64,000 bases of DNA from contig CBDBVC010000058.1 in assembly GCA_965212525.1 (NCBI GenBank), positions 124,001-188,000 on the forward strand. Reading direction: 5' to 3'. The notes under the pieces are model-generated. The model was given only the letters and a program-made list of their open reading frames with translations. It was not told the DNA's origin and ran no database searches. Both the position numbers and the translations under genes were made by a program. Below are positions 51,602-59,753 of the stretch, piece after piece; positions within the stretch are counted from its first letter, which is position 1, and the number at the start of each line of letters is the position of its first letter. Origin of the DNA: SZUA-38 sp965212525. Its GTDB lineage: Bacteria; Pseudomonadota; Gammaproteobacteria; Xanthomonadales; SZUA-38.

Positions 51602-52888
51602 TCAATCGCTGTGCTGTTCCCGACCTACGGCCCGATAGCCGATGTCGCTGCGATAGAAGCAGTCATCGAAATGGATGCCGCGCGTTGCCGCATAGGCCTG
51701 CTGCTGTGCCTCGGTGACCGTCTCGCCCAGGGCGCAGACACACAGCACACGGCCACCGGCCGTCACCACTGCATCATTGCTGAGTGCCGTGCCGGCATGA
51801 AACACCTTGGCACCGGTGACCTCATCCAGGCCATCGATGCGGGCCCCCTTGTCGTAACTGTGCGGGTAGCCACCGGCTGCCATCACCACCCCGAGTGCTG
51901 CGCGCTGGTCCCAGTCAACCTGGCAGTCATCGAGCGATCCGTCCAGGGCTGCATCACACAGGCTCACCAGATCCGACTTCAGTCGCATCATCACCGGCTG
52001 TGTTTCCGGGTCGCCGAATCGCACATTGAATTCCAGCACGCGTATCGAGTCGTCAGCGCCAATCATCAGGCCGGCATAGAGAAAACCGGTGAACGGGTGA
52101 CCCTCGGCACGCATGCCGTCGAGTGTCGGGCGGATCACCTCGTCGACGATACGCTGGTGCATTGTTTCGGTGACCAGCGGGGATGGTGAATAGGCACCCA
52201 TGCCGCCGGTATTGTCGCCGGTGTCGCCATCGCCGACGGCCTTGTGATCCTGCGATGAGGCCAGCGCGACAAACTTGTCATCGGCACACAGGCAGATGAA
52301 ACTGGCTTCCTCGCCGGCAAGGAATTCCTCGATCACCACCCGGTGACCGGCCTCGCCGAAGGCATTTCCGGACAGCATGTCACGCACGGTTGCCGTGGCC
52401 TGATCAAGATTCTCGGCAATGATGACACCCTTGCCGGCGGCCAGGCCATCGGCCTTGATCACGATTGGCATGCTGGCTGTAGCCAGGTACTCGATGGCAG
52501 GGTCAATCTCGCTGAATGTGGCATACGCTGCCGTCGGAATGGCGTGACGCTGCATGAAGTCCTTGCAGAATGCCTTGGAGCTCTCCAGTTGGGCAGCGCC
52601 CCGGGTCGGGCCGAAACATCGCAGTCCTGCATCCTCAAAGGCATCAACCAGCCCCTTGCTGAGCGGTTGTTCCGGGCCGACGATGGTCAGATGAATGTCG
52701 TTGTCGCGGGCAAAACCGATCAGGCCGTCGATATCCGTCGCTGCGATGTCGATATTCCGTATGCCAGCTTCGCTGTCTGTACCGGCATTGCCTGGTGCGA
52801 CGAAAACACAGTCGACGTTTTCCGACTGTGCGGCCTTCCAGGCCAGGGCATGCTCGCGTCCACCGGAACCAATCACCAGTATCTTCAT
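51602..52888 (-). CDS. purD: Phosphoribosylamine-glycine ligase
   Basis: 428 aa ATP-grasp enzyme making glycinamide ribonucleotide in purine synthesis. It starts MKILVIGSGGREHALAWKA, the family signature, and contains the ATP-grasp LPIVIKADGLAAGKGV region, EASFICLCADD, DNTGGMGAYSPSP and LEFNVRFGDPETQ. GAGGAAAA lies 5 nt before the ATG. It follows purH by 19 nt in the same direction. Confidence 0.97.
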   Translation of the reverse strand: MKILVIGSGGREHALAWKAAQSENVDCVFVAPGNAGTDSEAGIRNIDIAATDIDGLIGFARDNDIHLTIVGPEQPLSKGLVDAFEDAGLRCFGPTRGAAQLESSKAFCKDFMQRHAIPTAAYATFSEIDPAIEYLATASMPIVIKADGLAAGKGVIIAENLDQATATVRDMLSGNAFGEAGHRVVIEEFLAGEEASFICLCADDKFVALASSQDHKAVGDGDTGDNTGGMGAYSPSPLVTETMHQRIVDEVIRPTLDGMRAEGHPFTGFLYAGLMIGADDSIRVLEFNVRFGDPETQPVMMRLKSDLVSLCDAALDGSLDDCQVDWDQRAALGVVMAAGGYPHSYDKGARIDGLDEVTGAKVFHAGTALSNDAVVTAGGRVLCVCALGETVTEAQQQAYAATRGIHFDDCFYRSDIGYRAVGREQHSD

Positions 52889-52907
52889 TGCTGTTTTCCT
52901 CGCTGAA

Positions 52908-54464
52908 TCAGTGCCTGAAATGCCGCATGCCGGTGAACACCATCACCATACCGTGTTCATCGGCTGCTTCGATGACTTCATTGTCACGCATCGAGCCACC
53001 GGGCTGAATCACGGCGCTGATGCCGGCCTCGGCTGCCGCATCGATACCGTCACGGAACGGGAAGAAGGCATCCGATGCCATCACCGATCCGGGCACCTCG
53101 AGTGATGCCTCGGCTGCCTTGATGCCGGCAATCTTCGCGCTGATGACGCGGCTCATCTGACCGGCGCCAATCCCGATGGTCTGGCCATCACGGGTATAGA
53201 CAATGGCATTGGACTTGACGTACTTGACCACGCGCCAGGCAAACATCAGATCGAGCATCTGCTGCTCGGTGGGTTGTTTCCGGCTGACCACGGTCAGATC
53301 GGACAGGTCGACAACACCGGTGTCCTGGTCCTGCACCAGCAGGCCACCACTGACCGGTTTGATGTCGGGCAGGTTGTCCGTGGCGGCGAAGGGGCCGGTC
53401 TCAAGCACGCGTACATTGGGTTTTTCGGCAAGAACTTCGGCGGCTTTCGCATCGATGGACGGTGCGATCAGCACTTCGAGGAACTGCTGGTCGATGATGG
53501 CTCTTGCCGTGTCGGCGTCAAGATTACGATTGAAGGCAATGATGCCACCAAAGGCCGAGACCGGGTCAGTGGCAAACGCCAGCTGATAGGCCGTACTCAG
53601 GTCATCGGCCTCGGCAACACCGCAGGGGTTGGCATGCTTGACGATGACACAGGCGGGACGATCGGACACGGAGCGAACACAGGCGAGGGCCGCGTCGGCA
53701 TCGGCGATATTGTTGAATGACAGCGCCTTGCCCTGTAGCAGTTCTGCGGATGCCAGCGTACCCTTGCGCTGCGGACCGCGCTGGTAGAAGGCGGCCGTCT
53801 GATGCGGGTTCTCGCCATATCTCAGTGTCTGAATCAGCGCACCGCCGGTGACAATGCTGCTGTCATTGTCGACCTGATACTGATCTGCCAGGTAGTGACT
53901 GATGGCCATGTCATAGGACGCCGTGTGATTGAATGCCTTGGCCGCCAGTCTCTGCCGGGTTGCCTGGCTGATATCACCGGCCTCGATTTCGTCGGCGACA
54001 TGATCGTAATCGGATGGGTCGACAATGATGCAGACCCGCGAATGGTTCTTGGCCGATGCACGTACCATGGCCGGTCCACCGATATCGATCTGTTCGATTG
54101 CCTCAGGCAGCTGACAGTCTTCGGCCGAGATGGTCTTTTCGAATGGATAGAGATTGACCACCACCAGCGATATCGGGTCGATCCCCTGTTCGGCCATGAC
54201 GGCCTCATCCTGATCGAGTCGACCCAGGATGCCGCCGTGGATCTTCGGGTGTAGCGTCTTGACACGCCCGCCCATGATTTCGGGTGAGCCGGTATGGTCA
54301 CTGACCTGGATCACCTCGATACCGGCTGCTTCAAGTGTGCGGGCTGTGCCGCCTGTAGACAGGATGCGAATGCCCTGTGCCGAAAGTCGGCTGGCAAACT
54401 CAACCAGCCCGGTTTTGTCAGAGACGCTTAACAGTGCGTATCGTGTCGTTGCTTGATCGTTCAA
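52908..54464 (-). CDS. purH: Bifunctional AICAR transformylase/IMP cyclohydrolase
   Basis: 518 aa, the last two steps of IMP synthesis. The N-terminal cyclohydrolase part begins ALLSVSDKTGLVEFA and has STGGTARTL and GRVKTLHPKIHGG; the C-terminal transformylase part includes KHANPCGVA and DAFFPFRDGID. The best start is a TTG at 54464 with AGGA upstream. Located between fis and purD, as in related Gammaproteobacteria; probably cotranscribed with purD. Confidence 0.97.
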   Translation of the reverse strand: MNDQATTRYALLSVSDKTGLVEFASRLSAQGIRILSTGGTARTLEAAGIEVIQVSDHTGSPEIMGGRVKTLHPKIHGGILGRLDQDEAVMAEQGIDPISLVVVNLYPFEKTISAEDCQLPEAIEQIDIGGPAMVRASAKNHSRVCIIVDPSDYDHVADEIEAGDISQATRQRLAAKAFNHTASYDMAISHYLADQYQVDNDSSIVTGGALIQTLRYGENPHQTAAFYQRGPQRKGTLASAELLQGKALSFNNIADADAALACVRSVSDRPACVIVKHANPCGVAEADDLSTAYQLAFATDPVSAFGGIIAFNRNLDADTARAIIDQQFLEVLIAPSIDAKAAEVLAEKPNVRVLETGPFAATDNLPDIKPVSGGLLVQDQDTGVVDLSDLTVVSRKQPTEQQMLDLMFAWRVVKYVKSNAIVYTRDGQTIGIGAGQMSRVISAKIAGIKAAEASLEVPGSVMASDAFFPFRDGIDAAAEAGISAVIQPGGSMRDNEVIEAADEHGMVMVFTGMRHFRH

Positions 54465-54538
54465 GATGAATGTCCTGGCTTGATGTCACGGCAAACCGCA
54501 GGCTACCGTGAGTGCTGTCGTGAATTGTGGCTGTCTGC

Positions 54539-54928
54539 TCAGTCGATGTTCTGGTTGTCGCCGATCTGGGCCAGTTTCTTGCGCAGTGTGCCGCGGTTGA
54601 GGCCCAGTACACGCGATGCCCGCGTCTGGTTGTCGTCACACCAGTTCAGCACTTCCTCGAGCAGGGGTCGCTCGAACTGTAGCAGGAACAGTTTGTAGAT
54701 GTTTTCCGGGTCATGGTCGCCCATGTCACGCAGATAGTGACGGATGGCCGTGCGGATGCACGCGTCCATGATCTGGCTGTTTGATTCGGTTGTTTCGTCT
54801 ACGCCGTTCGAGTGCACACCACCGCTGCTCTCAAGCGTCATTTGACTGGCGTTCCAAAAAAGGTCATCACATTCCCCGTGGATGTTCTGCTGTGCAGATG
54901 GCTGGCTGGGCCCGACAAGGGCAGACAT
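54539..54928 (-). CDS. fis: DNA-binding nucleoid protein Fis
   Basis: 129 aa. The C-terminal helix-turn-helix NQTRASRVLGLNRGTLRKKL is almost the same as in enteric Fis, preceded by the dimerisation helices. It bends DNA and regulates rRNA and other growth-phase genes. The 98-aa Fis of enterics aligns with residues 30-129; the first 29 residues are an extra extension. The start at 54928 is kept because GGGAG lies about 6 nt upstream; an internal ATG at 54841 would give the usual 100 aa but has no ribosome site. It sits between a DUF3426 gene and purH, without dusB. Confidence 0.95.
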   Translation of the reverse strand: MSALVGPSQPSAQQNIHGECDDLFWNASQMTLESSGGVHSNGVDETTESNSQIMDACIRTAIRHYLRDMGDHDPENIYKLFLLQFERPLLEEVLNWCDDNQTRASRVLGLNRGTLRKKLAQIGDNQNID

Positions 54929-55053
54929 GATACTCCCGAGCCTGTCATCGCATCAAGAGCTGAAGAAGATTTTGGTGAAAAAATGAGACATCGGCACGCC
55001 ACTTTCACATCCGGGTTCCGCTATTGATCGGATATCCGGGTGCGCACAAACGT

Positions 55054-55881
55054 TCAGAGGAAGGAGAATTCGAATGCGACGGCGTTGTTGCCCGGGTCGA
55101 CAACCTCGAAAACAAGCGGCAACAGAATGTCGGCAGGCAAACCGGCATCAACCCTGGCTGGATCGTCCAGATATTCCTCTGGTCTGAAGCGGCGCATGGC
55201 AACTCGGGTACCATTGAAATCCGACAACACGATTTCGATGACCGGAAAATTCAGAATCTGACCGGATTCGTTGACCATGGTCGCGCTGATGATCAGCGCA
55301 CCCTCGACACTGGGGTGGGGTTCGATGTTACGGCTCAGCAGCGCGATCTGTTCGATGTCACTGGGATAATCAATGCGACAGCCGAGCCATTCGCAGGTCT
55401 TGATGAGCGCGGGACGCAGCGCAGGCCTGGAGGCCAGCTGGTTGCCGTCAAACCAGGCCAGCTGAATGGCGATGGCCACCAGACCCAGCAGACAGGCCAG
55501 CGACCACATCATGGTACCAATCCAGGCCGGTCGTGAGCGGTGGGTCATGAACACCACCGGTTCGTTGCCGCCGCCGACACTGACCAGTTCGGACTCATCG
55601 AGCGAGTCAAAATCGATCGGCGGATTCTGGTAATCGGGCTCCTGGCTCAGGAACAGGTCATCGATGGGAGATTCCTCTGCATCCGGTACCGTGACGGTGG
55701 GTGGCCGTTCGCTGTGGAAGCAGGTTGGCACATCACCGCTGTCGTCCAGTTCGTCGCTGAGCATCTCCAGGGCAACGAATACACTACCACAGACGCCACA
55801 GCGCAGGCGGCCATAGGCGATGGCAATCTGGTCTGCCGTCACCTCAAAGGTACTGCCGCATTCTACACACTGGGTAAACAT
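55054..55881 (-). CDS. Zinc-ribbon and DUF3426 membrane protein
   Basis: 275 aa. The N-terminus is an MJ0042-type zinc ribbon (QCVECGSTF ... RLRCGVCGSVF). An acidic linker leads to one transmembrane helix near residues 119-140 (TMMWSLACLLGLVAIAIQLAW). Then comes a periplasmic DUF3426 domain (IDYPSDIEQIALLSRNIEPHPSV, ATMVNESGQILNFPVIEIVLSD, MRRFRPEEYL). The combination is standard in Gammaproteobacteria between prmA and fis. Cytoplasmic ribbon and periplasmic domain suggest a signalling or assembly role of unknown nature. It overlaps prmA by 19 nt. Confidence 0.93.
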   Translation of the reverse strand: MFTQCVECGSTFEVTADQIAIAYGRLRCGVCGSVFVALEMLSDELDDSGDVPTCFHSERPPTVTVPDAEESPIDDLFLSQEPDYQNPPIDFDSLDESELVSVGGGNEPVVFMTHRSRPAWIGTMMWSLACLLGLVAIAIQLAWFDGNQLASRPALRPALIKTCEWLGCRIDYPSDIEQIALLSRNIEPHPSVEGALIISATMVNESGQILNFPVIEIVLSDFNGTRVAMRRFRPEEYLDDPARVDAGLPADILLPLVFEVVDPGNNAVAFEFSFL

Positions 55882-56753
55882 CGGGCGGTTATCCTGATCC
55901 AGTCCTCTTCATTTGCCGTCTCAAACCCCGTACACCAGGGCTGGTAGGCCGATTGTACCTTGTCTGCCTGATCGCCGAGAATACCGGAGAGAATGATCTC
56001 GCCTCCCGGTTTCAGCCATCGGCACAGGTCACCGGCAAGGTCGGTCAGGGGGCCAGCCAGAATGTTGGCGATCACCAGATCGAACGAATTGTCCTCAAGC
56101 TGATCGGCAGATGACAGGCTGACTCGATTCAGTACACCATTGATATCGGCGTTGGATCGTGTGGCATCGTGCGCCTGCGGGTCGATATCGACACAGCAGG
56201 CCGATTCGGCGCCAAGCAGCAGGGCTGCGATGGCCAGTACACCGGAGCCACAGCCGAAATCCAGTACCCGCTTGCCAGTCAGAGTCGTCATGCTGTCCAG
56301 GAATCGAAGGCACATGGCGGTGGTCGGGTGCGAGCCCGTGCCAAAGGCCAGTCCGGGATCGAGCCTCAGGTTGACCGCATCCGGGTCGGGTGGCTCAAGC
56401 TGTCGCGGACAGATCCACAAGCGCTCGCCAAATTGCATCGGCTGGAAGCGATCCAGCCATTTGCGCGACCAGTCTTCATCGGCGACATGCGACAGTCGTA
56501 CGTCGTCATCGCGGGTGATCAGGCGTGATTGATACAGCACAGACCGGATCAGTTCGGTATCGGTTGTCTCGCTGAACAGGGCGGTCAGCCTGACCTCGTC
56601 CCACAGTGGCGTTTCATCCGGCAACGGTTCGAGGATTGGCTGGTCACCGGCGTCACGCAGGGTGATCGCCAGTGCGCCGTGTTCAAGCAGCAGGTCTTCC
56701 AGCGGTTCGATCTGTGCCGGTTCAATCAGCAGGGTGATCTGACACCACGACAT
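55863..56753 (-). CDS. prmA: Ribosomal protein L11 methyltransferase
   Basis: 296 aa. An N-terminal substrate-recognition domain is joined to a class I SAM methyltransferase with motif I VLDFGCGSGVLAIAALLLG and IANILAGPLTDLAGDL, plus LDPGLAFGTGSHPTTAMCL, all diagnostic of PrmA. It trimethylates ribosomal protein L11. It follows accC by 5 nt and overlaps the DUF3426 gene by 19 nt. Confidence 0.97.
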   Translation of the reverse strand: MSWCQITLLIEPAQIEPLEDLLLEHGALAITLRDAGDQPILEPLPDETPLWDEVRLTALFSETTDTELIRSVLYQSRLITRDDDVRLSHVADEDWSRKWLDRFQPMQFGERLWICPRQLEPPDPDAVNLRLDPGLAFGTGSHPTTAMCLRFLDSMTTLTGKRVLDFGCGSGVLAIAALLLGAESACCVDIDPQAHDATRSNADINGVLNRVSLSSADQLEDNSFDLVIANILAGPLTDLAGDLCRWLKPGGEIILSGILGDQADKVQSAYQPWCTGFETANEEDWIRITARCLPSV

Positions 56754-56758
56754 CAGGC

Positions 56759-58105
56759 TCAGTTGGTTTCCGCCAGACGTTTTTCCAGATAATGAATATT
56801 GGTGCCACCTTCCTCGAAACCGTTGTCGGCCATGATCCGCTGCAGCAGTGGTACATTGGTCTTGATACCGCCGATCATGGTTTCAGCCAGCGCCCCTTTC
56901 ATGCGGGCGATCGCGGTTGTGCGATCCTGACCATAACAGATGATCTTGGCGATCATGGAATCGTAGTTGGGTGGAATCTTGTACATGTCGTAGAGGTGTG
57001 TGTCGACACGAACGCCAGGACCTCCGGGCGCATGGAAGAAATCCAGTTGTCCGGGACAGGGCATGAAGGTGTCCGGATCCTCGGCATTGACCCGGCACTC
57101 GATGGCATGTCCGCGCCAGCGCACATCTTCCTGCTTGAAGTCGATCGGCTGGTTGTCGGCGATCTGGATCTGCTGTCGAACCAGATCGATACCGGTGACC
57201 CGTTCGGTGACGGGATGTTCAACCTGGATCCGGGTGTTCATTTCGATGAAATAGAACTGTCCCGAATCGAACAGGAATTCGAAGGTTCCGGCACCACGGT
57301 AATTGATGCGCTTGCAGGCATCGACACAGCGCTGACCGATCTCGGTACGCTGCTGCGGGGTGATGCCCGGTGCCGGTGCCTCCTCGACTACCTTCTGATG
57401 GCGCCGCTGCATCGAGCAGTCACGCTCGCCCAGGTGCACGGCATTGCCATGCTCATCTGACAGGACCTGGATCTCGATGTGTCTGGGATCTTCAAGAAAT
57501 TTTTCCATGTAGACCACGTCCGAACCGAACGCCGCCTTGGCTTCATTGCGGGTCAGTGCAATCGAGTTGTGCAGTGCCGCTTCGGTATGGACCACACGCA
57601 TGCCGCGTCCACCACCGCCGGCGGCGGCCTTGATGATGATCGGGTAGCCGATCTCGCGAGCCATTTCGGCGTTCTCTTCGCGGTCATTGCCGATCGGTCC
57701 ATTGGAACCGGGGACGCAGGGAACCCCGGCGGCGCGCATGGCTTCAATGGCGGCAACCTTGTCACCCATCAGTCGAATGGTGTCCGGTTTCGGGCCGATG
57801 AAGATGAATCCACTCTGCTCCACGCGTTCGGCAAAATCGGCGTTCTCTGCCAGGAAGCCGTATCCCGGGTGGATCGCTGTGGCGTCAGTCACTTCTGCGG
57901 CAGCAATGATGGCTGGAATATTCAGATAGCTTTCGTTGGCAGGAGCGGGTCCGATACAGACGGATTCATCTGCCATGCCGACATGCTTGAGGTTGCGATC
58001 CACGGTTGAATGCACCGCCACTGTCCTGATATTGAGGGCATTGCAGGCACGCAGGATTCTGAGGGCGATTTCACCCCGGTTGGCAATCAGTATCTTTTCA
58101 ATCAT
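56759..58105 (-). CDS. accC: Biotin carboxylase subunit of acetyl-CoA carboxylase
   Basis: 448 aa ATP-grasp enzyme that carboxylates biotin on AccB. Signatures: KILIANRGEIALRILRA at the start, IIKAAAGGGGRGMRVV (glycine-rich ATP loop), YMEKFLEDPRHIEIQVL, ERDCSMQRRHQKVVEEAP and FIEMNTRIQVEHPVTE. It is the first committed step of fatty-acid synthesis together with AccB and AccAD. Starts 5 nt after accB and is followed 5 nt later by prmA. Confidence 0.98.
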   Translation of the reverse strand: MIEKILIANRGEIALRILRACNALNIRTVAVHSTVDRNLKHVGMADESVCIGPAPANESYLNIPAIIAAAEVTDATAIHPGYGFLAENADFAERVEQSGFIFIGPKPDTIRLMGDKVAAIEAMRAAGVPCVPGSNGPIGNDREENAEMAREIGYPIIIKAAAGGGGRGMRVVHTEAALHNSIALTRNEAKAAFGSDVVYMEKFLEDPRHIEIQVLSDEHGNAVHLGERDCSMQRRHQKVVEEAPAPGITPQQRTEIGQRCVDACKRINYRGAGTFEFLFDSGQFYFIEMNTRIQVEHPVTERVTGIDLVRQQIQIADNQPIDFKQEDVRWRGHAIECRVNAEDPDTFMPCPGQLDFFHAPGGPGVRVDTHLYDMYKIPPNYDSMIAKIICYGQDRTTAIARMKGALAETMIGGIKTNVPLLQRIMADNGFEEGGTNIHYLEKRLAETN

Positions 58106-58110
58106 GGTGG

Positions 58111-58569
58111 CTACCGAATGATGAACAGGGGCTGGTCGAATTCCACCGGCTGTGCATTGTCGACCAGTACGGCGACCACCTTGCCATCCACTTCGGATTC
58201 GATCTGGTTGAACATCTTCATCGCTTCGATGATACAGACGGTATCACCGGCTCGGATGTCCTGGCCGACGCTGATGAACGGGTCAGACTCAGGATTGGGT
58301 GAGCCGTAATACGTGCCCACCATGGGCGAGCGGATGACGTGACCTTCCGCTTCGACTTCATGGTCGCTGTCATCACTGGCCGGTGCAGCAGCCACGGGTG
58401 CCGGAGCCTGTGGCGCTAACGGGGCCTGATACATCGGCACCGGTGCGGCTTCAGCCACGACCATCTTGCGGGTCAGCCTGACCGATTCATCCTTTTCAGT
58501 GATCTCGATTTCAGACAGGTCCGATTCTTCGAGAATTTCAACCAGTTTCTTGATTTTGCGTATGTCCAT
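58111..58569 (-). CDS. accB: Biotin carboxyl carrier protein of acetyl-CoA carboxylase
   Basis: 152 aa. An N-terminal dimerisation helix (MDIRKIKKLVEILEE) is followed by a Pro/Ala-rich linker (45-65) and the biotinyl domain with biotinylated Lys118 in EAMKMF. The start at 58569 (AAGG 7 nt upstream) lies 2 nt after the aroQ stop. First of accB-accC-prmA. Confidence 0.97.
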   Translation of the reverse strand: MDIRKIKKLVEILEESDLSEIEITEKDESVRLTRKMVVAEAAPVPMYQAPLAPQAPAPVAAAPASDDSDHEVEAEGHVIRSPMVGTYYGSPNPESDPFISVGQDIRAGDTVCIIEAMKMFNQIESEVDGKVVAVLVDNAQPVEFDQPLFIIR

Positions 58570-58571
58570 GA

Positions 58572-59039
58572 TCAACCTTTTGCTGCGTTTCGGTTTGATA
58601 ATTCCTGCGACAGGTGCGAACGGGCGATTTCAATCGCCAGCCGGTAGCCGTCGGTACCTGCTCCGGCCAGTACGGCAACGGCCAGATCAGAAAAATAGCT
58701 GTGGTGCCGGAAAGCCTCACGCGCATACACATTGCTGATATGCAGTTCGATGAATGGCGTTCCGACGGAGAGCAGGGCATCACGAAGTGCCACCGAGGTG
58801 TGTGTGAACGCACCCGGGTTGATGATAATCATGTCTGTGCCGTCGTGATGTGTCTGGTGAACTCGTGACACCAGTTCTGCTTCGCTGGCACTCTGCACCG
58901 ATTCGATCCGGAGTTGCTCCGAATAGCCCGACTCAAGCGCCGAGATGACATCATCCAGTGTCTTGTGACCATATCGCTCGGGCTCGCGCTGACCGAGCAG
59001 GTTCAGGTTGGGACCATTGATTAGCAGTATGCGCTGCAT
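58572..59039 (-). CDS. aroQ: Type II 3-dehydroquinate dehydratase
   Basis: 155 aa dodecameric enzyme of the shikimate pathway. Recognised by ILLINGPNLNLLGQREPERYG, IINPGAFTHTSVALRDAL and ELHISNVYAREAFRHHSYFSD. Catalytic Tyr and His are in these motifs. It precedes accB by 2 nt, the usual gammaproteobacterial aroQ-accB-accC arrangement. Confidence 0.97.
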   Translation of the reverse strand: MQRILLINGPNLNLLGQREPERYGHKTLDDVISALESGYSEQLRIESVQSASEAELVSRVHQTHHDGTDMIIINPGAFTHTSVALRDALLSVGTPFIELHISNVYAREAFRHHSYFSDLAVAVLAGAGTDGYRLAIEIARSHLSQELSNRNAAKG

Positions 59040-59192
59040 GTCATCATCGATCAGATTGCCAGGTTAGCGAGTTTGAACCAATCATGTCGAAAAGTCCAAC
59101 AATTTGCCATTTCAAGGGAGATTGATGCAGAAGTCTGCCAAATTGTCGATCTTAAACGGTGTTTTATGCTGTAAATCGAGGTGTTGGCCTGG

Positions 59193-59753
59193 TTACAGCC
59201 CGGTCAGGTATTCCATGGCTTCGGCCACATCCAGCAGGCCGACCGTGATCCGGTCGATGTTGCCTTCCCGGTCGATGAAGACACTGTAGGGATAGGCGCC
59301 GGTGGTGTTGCCGTAACTGATCGACAGTTCATAGCCCTTCTGATAGCCGGGCGTCAGAATCGGGTAGTTGATCTGATAATCCATCGCAAACTGGTTCACC
59401 GGCTCGGGTTCGTCCACGGCAATACCGATGATGCTGGCCGGCATCGGTCGGGTGTCGGCCAGATCTCGATGCGCTTCCATCAGATCGGGAATTTCCTTGC
59501 GGCAGGGTGGACACCAGGTGCCCCAGAAGTTCAGCAGCACGGGCGTGCCCCTGAGCTGTTCAAGGTCCACCGATTGCCGGTTCAGATCCTTGATCGAGAA
59601 CATCGGTGCGGGCGTGCCGATGTAGCCCTTGCTGCCGGCCTCGCGCTGTTCAACCTCATCAGCCTGTCGCGCCAGTGACCAGGTGAGGCCAGCAGCACCG
59701 CCCAGCAGGGCAGCCAGCACGATAATCAGGTTGGCCTTGTTTGCCGATTTCAT
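59193..59753 (-). CDS. TlpA/ResA-like thioredoxin, membrane-anchored
   Basis: 186 aa. One N-terminal membrane anchor (about 9-26) places a thioredoxin fold in the periplasm. The active site is WCPPC, and the family pattern GTPVLLNFWGTWCPPCRKEIP is clear. It is a disulfide reductase or peroxiredoxin-like protein receiving electrons, probably for cytochrome maturation or similar tasks. Its ATG overlaps the dsbD stop by 4 nt, so DsbD is its likely electron donor. Confidence 0.95.
   Translation of the reverse strand: MKSANKANLIIVLAALLGGAAGLTWSLARQADEVEQREAGSKGYIGTPAPMFSIKDLNRQSVDLEQLRGTPVLLNFWGTWCPPCRKEIPDLMEAHRDLADTRPMPASIIGIAVDEPEPVNQFAMDYQINYPILTPGYQKGYELSISYGNTTGAYPYSVFIDREGNIDRITVGLLDVAEAMEYLTGL

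Noticed and set aside
59090..59150. Inverted arms ACAATTTG and CAAATTGT upstream of aroQ
   Set aside because: Eight-base arms over 30 nt apart in an AT-rich stretch are expected by chance, and no regulator is known for this position.
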